Position numbers and translations under genes: made by a program. From Virgibacillus halotolerans (GTDB lineage: Bacteria > Bacillota > Bacilli > Bacillales > Amphibacillaceae): a stretch of DNA of 64,000 nucleotides. Location of the stretch: assembly GCF_016908515.1 (NCBI RefSeq), contig NZ_JAFBEA010000011.1, positions 1 to 64,000 on the forward strand, in the 5' to 3' direction. Of this stretch, positions 9,936-18,548 are shown in pieces. Within the stretch, counting starts at the first letter, position 1; the number at the start of each line of letters is the position of its first letter. The notes under the pieces were generated by a model, which had not been told where the DNA came from, made no database searches, and worked only from the letters and a program-made list of their open reading frames with translations.

Positions 9936-10413
9936 GGTCGTCCCTCATTTCTGTTACTTTATCTTTCAAACCTTCACGATTGGTTTCGAGATTTGCAGCA
10001 ACATGCTTATCGAATGCGCCGACTATTTGTCCAGCAAAAATGCCCGCATTGGTTGCCCCTGCTTTACCAATCGCCATCGTAGCTGTTGGGACACCACCAG
10101 GCATCTGTGCAATCGATAGTAAGGAATCCATGCCACTTAATGCCTTACTTTGAACAGGCACGCCAATGACAGGCAGTGTTGTTTGTGATGCGATCATTCC
10201 TGGTAAATGTGCGGCGCCGCCAGCCCCTGCAATGATTACTTTTAAACCACGTTCTCTAGCTGACTTCGCATAGGTGAACATGTCGTCCGGCGTACGGTGT
10301 GCCGAAATAACACCCTTCTCATACGTGATGCCAAGTTCATCCAGTGCACTGCACGTATGTTGCATCGTTTCCCAATCTGAAATACTTCCCATGATTACAC
10401 CGACCACTGCCAT
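9922..10413 (-). CDS. purE: N5-CAIR mutase
   Basis: PurE converts N5-CAIR to CAIR. The protein is 163 residues from the ATG at 10413, which follows AAGAGGGA; a GTG six codons earlier lies inside that ribosome site. It shows the class I motifs [19 protein letters not shown] and [12 protein letters not shown] with the catalytic Ser and His. It is the first gene of the operon, directly downstream of the guanine riboswitch and its terminator, so its expression should fall when guanine is plentiful. Confidence 0.96.
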   Translation of the reverse strand: MAVVGVIMGSISDWETMQHTCSALDELGITYEKGVISAHRTPDDMFTYAKSARERGLKVIIAGAGGAAHLPGMIASQTTLPVIGVPVQSKALSGMDSLLSIAQMPGGVPTATMAIGKAGATNAGIFAGQIVGAFDKHVAANLETNREGLKDKVTEMRDDLAKK

Positions 10414-10449
10414 GCTATCCCTCTTTCTCACATTTCATTTATTAAAAAG

Positions 10450-10501
10450 CAAAAAAGTCTATTCGTCTCCCTCATAATATGAGAGAAGATGAACAGACTT
10501 A
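10450..10501 (-). terminator. Riboswitch-controlled terminator before purE
   Basis: On the minus strand the hairpin AGTCTGTTCATC...GAGACGAATAGACT, built around CTCTCAT/ATGAGGGAG, is followed by six T residues. It lies between the purine aptamer and the purE start and fits the expression platform of a transcription-attenuating guanine riboswitch. Confidence 0.85.
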
Positions 10502-10552
10502 GGTTCAAACACACATAAAAAACGGATCATTGCTACTTCACAACGATTCATC

Positions 10553-10625
10553 CTCCCTCATAGTCCAGCATTTACGGTGCTGGGTAGAAACTTCTGAGCC
10601 ATATTCTCAGCAAATATATGAGGTT
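10553..10625 (-). promoter_or_regulatory. Purine riboswitch aptamer, guanine type (pur operon)
   Basis: Read on the minus strand the aptamer has P1 arms CCTCATA/TATGAGG, the P2-P3 loops around GAATATGGC and the hallmark GTTTCTACC followed by ACCGTAAAT. The discriminator base in J3/2 is C (GGACTATG), as in B. subtilis xpt, which predicts guanine/hypoxanthine rather than adenine. It lies about 140 bp upstream of purE and controls the terminator at 10450-10501. Confidence 0.95.
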
Positions 10626-10648
10626 ACGTATTCAGTTTTTATGGGTTA

Positions 10649-10678
10649 AGCATAACAAAACAATTATACAACTGTCAA
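10649..10678 (-). promoter_or_regulatory. Candidate sigma-A promoter of the pur operon
   Basis: On the minus strand TTGACA (10678-10673) and TATGCT (10654-10649) are separated by 18 bp, just upstream of the riboswitch. Two CGAA motifs a little further upstream (about 10695-10715) might be PurR half-sites, but they are direct repeats and do not form a clear PurBox pair. Confidence 0.6.
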
Positions 10679-10737
10679 TATAACTTCAGACGATTTTCGA
10701 CAAACTTCGGGATCTGTTCATATGAGGTAATTTCGAT

Positions 10738-11643
10738 TTAGGAACTGACCATTGCCCCACCATTAACATGCATCACCTGCCCCGTAACATATGATGCATC
10801 ATTAGAGGCAAGATAAACATAGGCAGGGGCTAATTCAAACGGCTGCCCTGCCCGTTTCATCGGCACATCTTTTCCAAATTTGGTAGCAATTCTCTCAGCT
10901 GAAAAACTTGCAGGAATCAATGGCGTCCAGATGGGACCGGGAGCGACAGCATTTACACGGATGCCTTTATCGACAATGTTTTGCGACAAGGAACGTGTGA
11001 ACGCAACGATAGCACCTTTTGTTGCTGAGTAGTCCATTAATTCAGTTTCCCCTTCGTATGCCGTAATCGACGTTGTATTTATGATTGCACTTCCCTTACC
11101 AAGATTTGGTAATGCAGCTTTTGTCATGTAAAAGAATGCATATATATTCGTTTCGAAAGTAGCATCCCACTGAGCATCTGTAATATCGGTTAATTGATGC
11201 TGCACAAATTGTACGCCATGGTTATTTACCAAAATATCTAGTTTACCAAAATGATCGATAGTTTGCCTAATCACTTCTTTACAATGCTTGGGATCTCGTA
11301 AATCTCCAATGAGCAACAGACACTTCCTTCCCATTTCTTCGATGCGACGTTTCGTCCGGTCAGCATCACCATCTTCATAAGCATAATAATAAGGAATTAC
11401 AATGTCTGCTCCCTCTTTTGCAAAAGCAATTGCTGTAGCGGCCCCAATCCCGCTGTCTCCTCCAGTGATCACTGCAACCTTATTTTCTAATTTCCCTGCC
11501 GCTTTGTAGTTTGGGTTTTCAATAATCGGTTTAGGGACCATTAGGGATTCAATTCCGGGCTGTTGGTCCTGATGTTGTGGTGGAAACTGGGTCGGTACTT
11601 GAGGCAGTTCACGTTCCATTCCTTCGTTACCATCGTGACTCAT
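10738..11643 (-). CDS. SDR-family oxidoreductase (YdaD/YhxC-like, general stress protein 39 type)
   Basis: This cytoplasmic NAD(P)-dependent short-chain dehydrogenase has the long N-terminal tail (QQPGIESLMVPKPIIENPNY) typical of the glucose/ribitol-dehydrogenase-like general stress proteins. The cofactor motif is TGGDSGIG, the active-site Ser lies in NTTSITAYEG and the YxxxK is YSATKGA; APGPIWTPLIP is diagnostic of the subgroup. The usual NNAG is NNHG here. The ATG at 11643 follows AGGAGGAA; the upstream in-frame start adds eight residues encoded by that ribosome site. The protein is 301 residues. Its substrate is unknown and it stands alone on the minus strand. Confidence 0.9.
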   Translation of the reverse strand: MSHDGNEGMERELPQVPTQFPPQHQDQQPGIESLMVPKPIIENPNYKAAGKLENKVAVITGGDSGIGAATAIAFAKEGADIVIPYYYAYEDGDADRTKRRIEEMGRKCLLLIGDLRDPKHCKEVIRQTIDHFGKLDILVNNHGVQFVQHQLTDITDAQWDATFETNIYAFFYMTKAALPNLGKGSAIINTTSITAYEGETELMDYSATKGAIVAFTRSLSQNIVDKGIRVNAVAPGPIWTPLIPASFSAERIATKFGKDVPMKRAGQPFELAPAYVYLASNDASYVTGQVMHVNGGAMVSS

Positions 11644-11828
11644 ACGCGTTCCTCCTAAATTGTCCAATATTCATAGGCGCTATAACCGTAATCTATTCAA
11701 ATGATGGGCGTATGGTTCATAGGATTTACCTCTTTCTTGGAAAGAGATGCTTGCAGACTCGGAAGTTCACAATTTCTGTCTATCACCAGTTCATTAGCTG
11801 ATGTGTTCAACCATTATTGGGTCGAACA

Positions 11829-11863
11829 AAAAAACAAGCAGACTGTTTCAGCCTGCTTGCTCT
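11829..11863 (-). terminator. Terminator after the YebE-like gene
   Basis: On the minus strand GCAAGCAGGCTGAAACAGTCTGCTTG forms a stable stem followed by seven T residues, just beyond the stop codon of the gene ending at 11875. Confidence 0.85.
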
Positions 11864-11874
11864 TTATCTATCGG

Positions 11875-12495
11875 TTACTCAGTTTTTTCATCCTCAACTA
11901 TTGGTATCTCTGGCGTAACATCTGCTTCTTTCGGTTGTTGATTTGGCTTTTTTTGATTAAACAATTTACCTCTGCGAACTTGCTTGACCCAAAATCCGCC
12001 ATGGATTTGTTTCGGTTCATAGGCGATAATAAAGGCTTTCGGATCAATCGTTTTTATTGTTTCATAAAGCCTGAGTTCATCTTTTCTTGGTGTTAAGATT
12101 TGCATGGACAACCGGTCGCCTTCCATTCCATATGCAAACCAGCTCGTAACACCATATCCTTTATCGCGTAGTTTACGCGTGAATTCAATATCAGGGTTAG
12201 AAGAAATAACATTTACCGTAATGTAGCCGAGTGCCAGTTTTTCTTCAATTTTACTTCCTACAATGACACCTATTCCGAAACCGACTGCGTACGCTATAAT
12301 ATTTTGAACCTGATTTAAATTATCTAGTACGAGTCCAAGACCTAAAACATACATGACAATCTCAAACATACTTACAAACGCAGCGATATACCTGCGTCCT
12401 TTCAATGTTAGAATCATACGGATTGTTGAAAATGATACATATATGATATTGATCACAAGTATAATGGCAACCATTACGTATGCATTACTTAACAA
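11875..12495 (-). CDS. yebE: DUF2179/UPF0316 membrane protein, YebE-like
   Basis: This 206-residue protein has two to three N-terminal transmembrane helices (residues about 5-75) followed by a soluble DUF2179 domain, matching the UPF0316 family to which B. subtilis YebE belongs. Recognisable segments are [22 protein letters not shown], shown here in part as [16 protein letters not shown], and [16 protein letters not shown]. The biochemical role is unknown; DUF2179 occurs in small regulatory or nucleotide-sensing membrane proteins. It is a single gene with its own terminator and a charged, variable C-terminal tail. Confidence 0.85.
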   Translation of the reverse strand: MLSNAYVMVAIILVINIIYVSFSTIRMILTLKGRRYIAAFVSMFEIVMYVLGLGLVLDNLNQVQNIIAYAVGFGIGVIVGSKIEEKLALGYITVNVISSNPDIEFTRKLRDKGYGVTSWFAYGMEGDRLSMQILTPRKDELRLYETIKTIDPKAFIIAYEPKQIHGGFWVKQVRRGKLFNQKKPNQQPKEADVTPEIPIVEDEKTE

Positions 12496-12645
12496 CTTAA
12501 AAACCCCCTATACTACCTATTCTTAAAGGATACCTTATTTTTCATTCATATGAAAACATGTCTATAGATAGAATGGTTATTTTTTTATTATAAAAGCCGT
12601 TGAGGAACAGTATACTTAACGCGTAGTGACACACTCACGCCTCAA

Positions 12646-13368
12646 TCACTTATTCGGTCCAAAGACCCGTTTCTCAATCCCTGATTCCCGTCCATATAAG
12701 CGCTTGTTTAATCGCTTCTTCCAACTATCTGCTAATAACGTACATGATGCAAGGTCATCAGCCATTCTGAGATCCTCTTTATACACATGCATGACTTCAT
12801 TACAAGCGGCAATTGACCACTGGGGATATGGACGATCAATTAATTCCAAATCGGTGCCCGGCTCAACTTCTCCTTCTTGTAGCACGCGGAAATACCAGCC
12901 AGTAAAACCGGTCTTCTGAATTTGCAATGCAAAATCAAGTATTCCAAAACGTCGCGCAGGCTTCCAGCATGGTTGTCTTGGCTGCGACACCTGTATAATC
13001 GCATCTCCCATCTTAAAGGTATCTCCAATACAAACTGTAAATTCATCCATTTCCAGTACAGCAAAGTTTTCTCCCATTGCTCCCATGTCGATAGTCTCCA
13101 GTTCTAATTCTTCCTTCCAATAAGTATAATGCTTAATTGGGTAGGAAAACACCGCCTTCTCTGGACCACCATGGTTTTTTTTATCAGCAACTTCATCCCC
13201 AGTGAAACCGGTTTTGCTCAACCAGATTTTACCGCTGTGCTCTTGTTTAAATATGCCCGTTTCCCACGGCTTGTCCATCACCTGATCCGCATTCGCGTCA
13301 CCCAATTGCTTTACCTTTCCAATAAATATTTTATGTACATATGGCTCATCCTGTTCATTTCGATCCAT
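12646..13368 (-). CDS. MOSC domain protein, YiiM/YflK-like
   Basis: The MOSC fold is the molybdenum cofactor sulfurase C-terminal domain; YiiM-type proteins are linked to detoxification of N-hydroxylated compounds through a bound molybdenum cofactor. The protein shows the family motifs KTGFTGDEVADKKNHGGPEKAV near the N-terminus (quoted only in part by function: the HGGPEKAV loop) and QPRQPCWKPARRFG with the conserved Cys. About 240 residues, normal for the family. The ATG at 13368 is preferred; a GTG four codons earlier is possible. It lies divergent to msrA with a short shared promoter region of about 100 bp. Confidence 0.85.
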   Translation of the reverse strand: MDRNEQDEPYVHKIFIGKVKQLGDANADQVMDKPWETGIFKQEHSGKIWLSKTGFTGDEVADKKNHGGPEKAVFSYPIKHYTYWKEELELETIDMGAMGENFAVLEMDEFTVCIGDTFKMGDAIIQVSQPRQPCWKPARRFGILDFALQIQKTGFTGWYFRVLQEGEVEPGTDLELIDRPYPQWSIAACNEVMHVYKEDLRMADDLASCTLLADSWKKRLNKRLYGRESGIEKRVFGPNK

Positions 13369-13468
13369 CGTATCTACCACCCGCTCAACTTATATGATAT
13401 AGTGTCCTTATTCTACTTGAAAAAACACAGAAATGAAAACAATCCATGTTAACTGGGAGGAATGTAAA

Positions 13469-13999
13469 ATGACAGACAATACCAAGAAGGCTACATTTGC
13501 AGGCGGCTGCTTTTGGTGTATGGTAAAACCATTTGACCAGTGGGATGGCGTCCATCGTGTTGTCTCCGGGTATACCGGTGGGTCGCTTGAAAATCCATCC
13601 TATGAAGATGTCAAAGCAGGAAATACAGGGCATCATGAAGCAGTGGAAATTACATTCGATCCAAATATGATTGCATATGAAGACATTGTAGAAATATATT
13701 GGCAGCAAATTGATCCAACCGATGATGATGGTCAATTCCAAGATCGCGGGGAATCTTATAGAGCCGTGATTTTTTACCATGATCAGGAACAAAAGGTGAT
13801 CGCCGAAAGGTCTAAACAAGCACTTGCATCCAGTAAAAAATTCACAAAACCGATTGTAACACCCATTTTGCCTGCTGTTCCTTTTTATCCAGCAGAGGAT
13901 TATCATCAGGATTTTTATAAAAAGAACAAACAGGAATATCAAAACGACCGGGCTAAATCGGGCCGAGATGAATTTATCGAGAAATATTATGAGTCCTAA
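13469..13999 (+). CDS. msrA: Peptide-methionine (S)-S-oxide reductase
   Basis: MsrA reduces the S-epimer of methionine sulfoxide in proteins and free methionine, repairing oxidative damage in the cytoplasm. The active site is [11 protein letters not shown] with the nucleophilic Cys; the GCFWC variant with a second Cys is the one found in B. subtilis. [14 protein letters not shown] and the [13 protein letters not shown] stretch are typical. 176 residues. The ATG is preceded by GGGAGG. No msrB follows; instead a membrane transporter begins 21 bp later, so the two may be co-transcribed. Confidence 0.95.
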   Translation: MTDNTKKATFAGGCFWCMVKPFDQWDGVHRVVSGYTGGSLENPSYEDVKAGNTGHHEAVEITFDPNMIAYEDIVEIYWQQIDPTDDDGQFQDRGESYRAVIFYHDQEQKVIAERSKQALASSKKFTKPIVTPILPAVPFYPAEDYHQDFYKKNKQEYQNDRAKSGRDEFIEKYYES

Positions 14000-14020
14000 A
14001 CAAGTTAGGAGCTGACATTT

Positions 14021-15199
14021 TTGTCAAATAGTAATTCCTTAACACCTTTGAAAATGCTGTTATTCAGCTTTCATGCTACAAATACAATTATACTGAGTTA
14101 TTTGCCATTATATTTAAAATACAAGGGACTGGAAGGGACCGAAATCGGCTGGGTATTGGCTGTAGGACCACTGGCTTCGATATTTGCCCAACCTTTCTGG
14201 GGATATATGAGCGATAAATTTAAAACGGTCAAACGTGTCATCCAAATCTGTATTGTTGGACTTTTGGTTATGGGGACATTATTTTTTCAAATGAATGGTT
14301 TACTTCCCATTATGATGATGGGGGCTGTTTTCTATTTCTTCGTAACCCCGATTGGTGCATTGGGAGATAGCCTGGCACAACGGCGCGCAGACGATTTACG
14401 TGTATCATTTGGAACCATTCGCATGTGGGGCTCTATTGGATTTGCCGTTTCCTCACTCGTAATCGGTGAAGTACTAACACGAGTTGGTATTCAATACATG
14501 ATCATTCCCTATTTATTTTTTGGGTTTATCGCGTTGCTTGTCACCTTCCGATTAACAGATGTGAAAGTCGATTCAGAGCCGATTCAGCTAAAAGATGTTA
14601 CAGCGATTATTAAAAATAAACCATTTGTCATTTTCCTAATCATCATCATGTTTCTAACGGTTACCCACCGGGCAAATGACAGCTTTATTGGATTATATAT
14701 TGCACAGCTTGGCGGCAGTGAAGGGCTGGTTGGGCTAGCGTGGTTTGTTGGTGTTGTAACAGAAGCAATTGTATTTGCTACCGCAGGATTTTGGTTCAAA
14801 AAGTATCATCCGCTGTTTTTCATTATCATTGCTGGTGCATTATATAGCATTCGCTGGTTTATTTATGCAGCTGTGGATCAGCCGATACATATCATCAGTT
14901 TACAAGTTTTACACGGCTTAACATTTGGTGTGTTTTATTTAGCAGCATTTAACTATGTGTCCAGACTCATTCCAAAACTATTACAATCTACCGGGCATTT
15001 GATCTTTTTCGCAACATTCTTCGGAATTTCCGGGATTATTGGATCACTTTCGGGTGGAGCACTCATTGATTCCTTTGGTGGAGCGACATTGTATTTTGGC
15101 ATGGGGGTCTGTGCACTGATTGGAACAATATTAATTACCGTTTACCATATTCTACCTTTTGGAAAAGAGGCATATGTACATCAAGCAGATCGAGAATAA
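14021..15199 (+). CDS. MFS transporter (MFS_1-like, YwbF-type)
   Basis: The 392-residue protein has about twelve membrane helices and the features of the MFS_1-like family, to which nucleoside:proton symporter and phenylpropionate permease relatives belong: PLYLKYKGLEGTEIGWVLA at the first helices, PFWGYMSDKF after helix 2 and RMWGSIGFAVSS in helix 5. The substrate cannot be told from sequence. It starts at TTG behind TTAGGAGC, 21 bp after msrA, and is followed at once by a terminator, suggesting a two-gene unit. Confidence 0.8.
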   Translation: MSNSNSLTPLKMLLFSFHATNTIILSYLPLYLKYKGLEGTEIGWVLAVGPLASIFAQPFWGYMSDKFKTVKRVIQICIVGLLVMGTLFFQMNGLLPIMMMGAVFYFFVTPIGALGDSLAQRRADDLRVSFGTIRMWGSIGFAVSSLVIGEVLTRVGIQYMIIPYLFFGFIALLVTFRLTDVKVDSEPIQLKDVTAIIKNKPFVIFLIIIMFLTVTHRANDSFIGLYIAQLGGSEGLVGLAWFVGVVTEAIVFATAGFWFKKYHPLFFIIIAGALYSIRWFIYAAVDQPIHIISLQVLHGLTFGVFYLAAFNYVSRLIPKLLQSTGHLIFFATFFGISGIIGSLSGGALIDSFGGATLYFGMGVCALIGTILITVYHILPFGKEAYVHQADRE

Positions 15200-15205
15200 G
15201 TCAAA

Positions 15206-15239
15206 AACTTCCATGGAAAGCAGCCATGGAAGTTTTCAT
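15206..15239 (+). terminator. Terminator after the msrA-MFS unit
   Basis: AACTTCCATGG AAAGCAG CCATGGAAGTT forms an 11-bp perfect stem followed by TTTTCATTTT, immediately after the MFS stop codon. Confidence 0.9.
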
Positions 15240-15260
15240 TTTAAGTGGGTAAGTACCTGA

Positions 15261-15851
15261 TTACCTAGAAACAAATTCATTTCCGGCGGCCCAAAACCGC
15301 CATGGATAATGAACCGCCTCACCTGTATTTTGTATACCAATCCTTGGACCAGTTGCGATACGTTCAGGGGCTATTTCTTGTCCCTTTGAAATCCAAAGTG
15401 GCGTTTTATCTAGTGGAAGTCCATAATCAGCCATGGTGATGCCAAGCGCTTTTGTTAATTTCCCCGGACCATTTGTCCATTGGATTTCAGTTTTTGCTTT
15501 TGGCCTTCTTTCTGCCATTAATTCCTGACCAGAAACAGGCTCCACTGCCCTGATGAGAACGGCATTAGGTTGGCCTGGTTCACCACTTACCACGTTAAAA
15601 AGACAATGCGTATGCATCGCATACGTATAGGTGATGCCAGGTTCACCAAACATGATTTCCGTTCTTTTCGTGCGACGTCCTTCAAAGCTGTGTGCTGCAC
15701 GATCTTCCGGCCCCATATATGCTTCTGTTTCTACGATAAGGCCCGATGCAGTACCCTCAGACGTTTCTTTCGTAAGCAAACATCCGAGTAATGCTTTTGC
15801 AAGCTCCAGTGTTGGTTGACGATAAAACTCTTTTTCCAGTGATTTAGTCAT
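15261..15851 (-). CDS. 3-methyladenine DNA glycosylase, AAG/MPG family
   Basis: This enzyme flips out and removes alkylated purines such as 3-methyladenine and hypoxanthine, opening base-excision repair. The 196-residue protein shows the AAG-fold motifs LGCLLTKETSEG, VETEAYMGPEDRAAHSFEG (quoted in parts: ETEAYMGPEDRAAH carries the catalytic Glu), YTYAMHTHCLFNVV and NGPGKLTKALGI. It corresponds to YxlJ of B. subtilis. It stands alone, convergent with the MFS gene. Confidence 0.92.
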   Translation of the reverse strand: MTKSLEKEFYRQPTLELAKALLGCLLTKETSEGTASGLIVETEAYMGPEDRAAHSFEGRRTKRTEIMFGEPGITYTYAMHTHCLFNVVSGEPGQPNAVLIRAVEPVSGQELMAERRPKAKTEIQWTNGPGKLTKALGITMADYGLPLDKTPLWISKGQEIAPERIATGPRIGIQNTGEAVHYPWRFWAAGNEFVSR

Positions 15852-15963
15852 ATGCCGCTCCTTGATGTGCGTGTATCTCTTTTTTTATTTGTATAGGCTT
15901 TTCCCTGATTATCTTTTGCAACTAAATGAATTACATTCTTTTGTAGATCTAATCCTTTACTAT

Positions 15964-16371
15964 TCACTTTAGTTGTTTAATCTCTTTTTCGACCATATCA
16001 CCAAACTGTGCTAGTAAATCATTATAGCGATTTATAATCTTCTCATAGATTAATCTTGCTTCATCCTCATCATATAAGTGAGAAGTTTTATTTCGATCAA
16101 TCATCATATCAATCCATTGCTCTCCATCATTAATTAGTCCAAAGGCAAACGCTTCACGTATCGCACCTCTAGGACTTCTAATCTCACTTATACCTGTATA
16201 TTCCAGAAACAACTTCATGAGTTTCCAGCTTAGTTCAAAGGTGAATTCGAATCGTTGGATCACCCCATCAAAAATAATATCATCATAAACCTCTAATTTC
16301 GTCGCTTCAGCTAGTCTGGTACTTGCTCTTTTGTAATCACTAAGCTTTTCGTTGAGCCTTTGTTTGTTCAT
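15964..16371 (-). CDS. HEPN-family toxin, HepT-like (nucleotidyltransferase substrate-binding protein)
   Basis: The 135-residue, all-helical protein belongs to the HI0074-like HEPN family. It carries the RNase motif RX4HXY as RNKTSHLY near residue 95, intact, and the FEFTFELSWKLMK helix typical of the family. In studied type VII systems HepT is an RNase toxin neutralised when MntA adds AMP groups to the Tyr of this motif. Its start lies 32 bp inside the upstream nucleotidyltransferase gene, so the pair is translationally coupled. The assignment as an active toxin is by homology only. Confidence 0.85.
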   Translation of the reverse strand: MNKQRLNEKLSDYKRASTRLAEATKLEVYDDIIFDGVIQRFEFTFELSWKLMKLFLEYTGISEIRSPRGAIREAFAFGLINDGEQWIDMMIDRNKTSHLYDEDEARLIYEKIINRYNDLLAQFGDMVEKEIKQLK

Positions 16372-16678
16372 AAATAACTACCCCTTCCTTCCTTATATTA
16401 GCCAGTAGTTCTTTTTTATTTAAGCGATCCAAAAAGACGATATCTATTTTCAAATACGTTGGCATCTCTTGTATGTCGGCTTCAATTAAATTTTGCTTGG
16501 AATGGGTAGCTTGATTGGTGTATATCGCTAAATCAATATCTGAATTCGGTCGGAAATCCCCTCTCGCTCGCGAACCAAATAACATTACTTTTTCGATATA
16601 GTCATTTTTAGAACAATACCTGATTAATTCTCCTAAAAACCGATGAGAAATATAGGACCTTTCAAGATCTGTTGACAC
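16340..16678 (-). CDS. MNT-domain nucleotidyltransferase, MntA-like antitoxin
   Basis: This 112-residue protein has the minimal nucleotidyltransferase motif GSX10DXD, seen as GSRARGDFRPNSDID, and a third acidic residue in LKIDIVFLD. In the HepT/MntA system the enzyme inactivates the HEPN toxin by AMPylation. The start is a GTG at 16678. It precedes and overlaps hepT by 32 bp. The operon is antitoxin first, toxin second, on the minus strand, between mpg and the purine permease; such pairs are often mobile. Confidence 0.85.
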   Translation of the reverse strand: MSTDLERSYISHRFLGELIRYCSKNDYIEKVMLFGSRARGDFRPNSDIDLAIYTNQATHSKQNLIEADIQEMPTYLKIDIVFLDRLNKKELLANIRKEGVVIYEQTKAQRKA

Positions 16679-16726
16679 AACACCACCACCTATGTTTACT
16701 ATGCTTATATTATATCATTGTACATT

Positions 16727-16762
16727 AAAAAAACGAAACCATCGTAGGATGATCCCGTCTCA
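16727..16762 (-). terminator. Possible terminator after the purine permease
   Basis: On the minus strand GAGACGGGATCATCC and the following GATGGTTTC can pair imperfectly, with G-U pairs, ahead of a run of seven T. The stem is interrupted, so the call is tentative. Confidence 0.45.
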
Positions 16763-16772
16763 TTATTAAAAA

Positions 16773-18110
16773 CTAACTCAAGAAAATAAAATACAATATA
16801 AATACAACGAACAAACCATACATCATGGGGTCAATTTCTTTGATCCGTCCTTTTAAAACCATGGTAATCGGATAAAAGACAAAGCCGATTGCGATTCCTG
16901 TTGCGATACTATATGTCAGTGGCATCATAATAATCGTAAAAAAGGCTGGTACGGCAATTTCAAATTGATCCCAGGCAATATTTTTAAGTTGGGAACACAT
17001 CAGCACGCCAACAATGATTAAAGCAGGCGCTGTAACTTCAGACGTGACAACACTTAATAAAGGTGAAAAGAATAAGGCTAAAATAAAGAACCCAGCTGTC
17101 ACGACAGCAGTAAATCCGGAACGTCCTCCTGCACCAACACCTGCTGAGGATTCAATATAAGAAGTTGTTGTAGAAGTTCCTAAAACAGAACCAACCACAG
17201 TACCAGCAGAATCAGCAAACAATGCCTTCCCTGCTCTTGGTAAGTTATTCCCCTTCATTAATCCAGCTTGTGTTGCTACGGCAACTAAAGTTCCTGCCGT
17301 ATCAAAAAAGGCAACGAATAAAAAGGTAAAGATGACAATTAACATTTGCGGTGTAAGCAGATCCCCCAAATGTAAAAAGGCTTGTCCAAAGGTTGGTGCG
17401 ATACTTGGCACTTGACCAACAATACCATTAATACCTGTTGGCGGATCAATCAACCCGGTAATGATCCCCAACAAGGCAGTCAGCACCATGCCGTAAAATA
17501 TACCACCTTTCACATCTAAGGTGAGAAAGATAACCGATACGATAATACCAAATACCGCAAGCATTACGGACGGTGTACCCAAATTACCAATGCTGACTAA
17601 TGTCGCATCATCACCGACTATAATGCCGGCATTTTGAAAACCGATAAATGCGATGAATAACCCAATACCAGCGCCGACCGCCAATTTCAAATCAGCTGGA
17701 ATCGCATTGATAATTTTTTCCCGTAAACCGGTTAATGTCAATCCAACAAAGATGACGCCTGCCACTAACCCGCCTGATAAGGCTGTTTCCCATGGAACGC
17801 CATATCCAAGCATTACCGTATAAGCAAAAAACGCATTCAATCCCATTCCCGGTGCGAGTGCTATTGGATATTTGGCAATAATCCCCATCAATAGCGAGCC
17901 GACAGCAGCCGATATGGCTGTTGCAGTAAATACGGCCCCCTGATCCATTCGTGTAACACCTTCCGGAAGGTTGTCAATTCCAACTAAAGCGAGTGTAGCA
18001 GGAATGACGAATAACACATAAGCCATAGCCAAGAAGGTTGTTAAGCCTGCCATAAACTCTGTTTTATAATTGGTGCCCAGCTCATCGAAGCGAAAATATT
18101 TTTTCATCAT
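16773..18110 (-). CDS. pbuG: Hypoxanthine/guanine permease, AzgA-type NCS2 family
   Basis: This membrane protein imports hypoxanthine and guanine by proton symport. The 445 residues carry the N-terminal signature YFRFDELGTNYKTEFMAGLTT (FDELGTNYKTE being the key part), APGMGLNAFFAYTV, the AVGAGIGLFIAFIGFQ helix and the substrate-site stretch FFDTAGTLVAVA. It closely matches B. subtilis PbuG, with PbuO as the alternative. Either of two adjacent ATGs behind GGGGAAGTA could be the start. A guanine riboswitch and terminator precede it, as for pbuG in B. subtilis. If de novo purine synthesis is lost, this salvage permease would matter more. Confidence 0.93.
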   Translation of the reverse strand: MMKKYFRFDELGTNYKTEFMAGLTTFLAMAYVLFVIPATLALVGIDNLPEGVTRMDQGAVFTATAISAAVGSLLMGIIAKYPIALAPGMGLNAFFAYTVMLGYGVPWETALSGGLVAGVIFVGLTLTGLREKIINAIPADLKLAVGAGIGLFIAFIGFQNAGIIVGDDATLVSIGNLGTPSVMLAVFGIIVSVIFLTLDVKGGIFYGMVLTALLGIITGLIDPPTGINGIVGQVPSIAPTFGQAFLHLGDLLTPQMLIVIFTFLFVAFFDTAGTLVAVATQAGLMKGNNLPRAGKALFADSAGTVVGSVLGTSTTTSYIESSAGVGAGGRSGFTAVVTAGFFILALFFSPLLSVVTSEVTAPALIIVGVLMCSQLKNIAWDQFEIAVPAFFTIIMMPLTYSIATGIAIGFVFYPITMVLKGRIKEIDPMMYGLFVVFILYFIFLS

Positions 18111-18132
18111 TACTTCCCCTTTTTTATTAAAT

Positions 18133-18172
18133 TAAAAACAAAAAGCACCCCTGACAAAAAGCCAAGCGTGCT
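18133..18172 (-). terminator. Riboswitch-controlled terminator before the purine permease
   Basis: On the minus strand AGCAC ... GTGCT closes a hairpin with inner TTGGC/GTCAG pairing, followed by TTTTTGTTTTT. It lies between the aptamer and the permease start and is the likely off-state structure. Confidence 0.75.
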
Positions 18173-18243
18173 ACATAACTAAGCAAGAAAAAGTAATTAG
18201 AAAAACATTGCCATTACAGACAAAGCTATAACCATTACTGTAA

Positions 18244-18312
18244 CCTGCGTAGTCAGACCATTTACGGTAGTCTGGTAGAAACTTTGGGCCCTATTCCCTT
18301 TATTATACGCAT
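18244..18312 (-). promoter_or_regulatory. Purine riboswitch aptamer, guanine type (permease)
   Basis: On the minus strand the conserved core GTTTCTACC ... ACCGTAAAT is present, with P1 arms TGCGTA/TACGCA and loop GAATAGGGC. The J3/2 discriminator is C (TGACTACG), so guanine or hypoxanthine is the expected ligand. It controls the downstream purine permease, giving the window two riboswitches for the same ligand. Confidence 0.94.
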
Positions 18313-18322
18313 ATTATTCATT

Positions 18323-18352
18323 TGTATATTTAACCTACTTTAGTCGTTCCAA
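18323..18352 (-). promoter_or_regulatory. Candidate promoter of the purine permease gene
   Basis: On the minus strand TTGGAA (18352-18347) and TATACA (18328-18323) are 18 bp apart, ending 11 bp upstream of the riboswitch aptamer. The boxes are imperfect, but the position is right. Confidence 0.45.
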
Positions 18353-18434
18353 AAACGTTTTACTCCTACATTAAGTACGATGCTAATACTGTATAACTCG
18401 CGCTGACAATGAAATAAGTTTCTTAGTCGACCGC

Positions 18435-18548
18435 ATCCCGTATACACTCCGCTTTCCGCGGGCGGCTGTTGAGCCTCCTTGTGCTTACGCACTGCGGGGT
18501 CTCACCGATGCCTTTCCTCCCGCAGGAGTCTTCGTGTATACGGGCTGC
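18435..18548. repeat. 114-bp palindromic GC-rich repeat, copy 2
   Basis: The arms CCCGTATACAC and GTGTATACGGG are inverted. The interior shares CGCTTTCCGCGGG, GAGCCTCCT, GCGGGGTCTCAC and GCAGGAGTCT blocks with the copy at 8608-8722. The two copies differ mainly in the variable arms and central loop, as expected of a dispersed palindromic family. Confidence 0.85.

Noticed and set aside
18232-18312. Possible adenine riboswitch
   Set aside because: The J3/2 discriminator base is C, not U, which indicates guanine/hypoxanthine.
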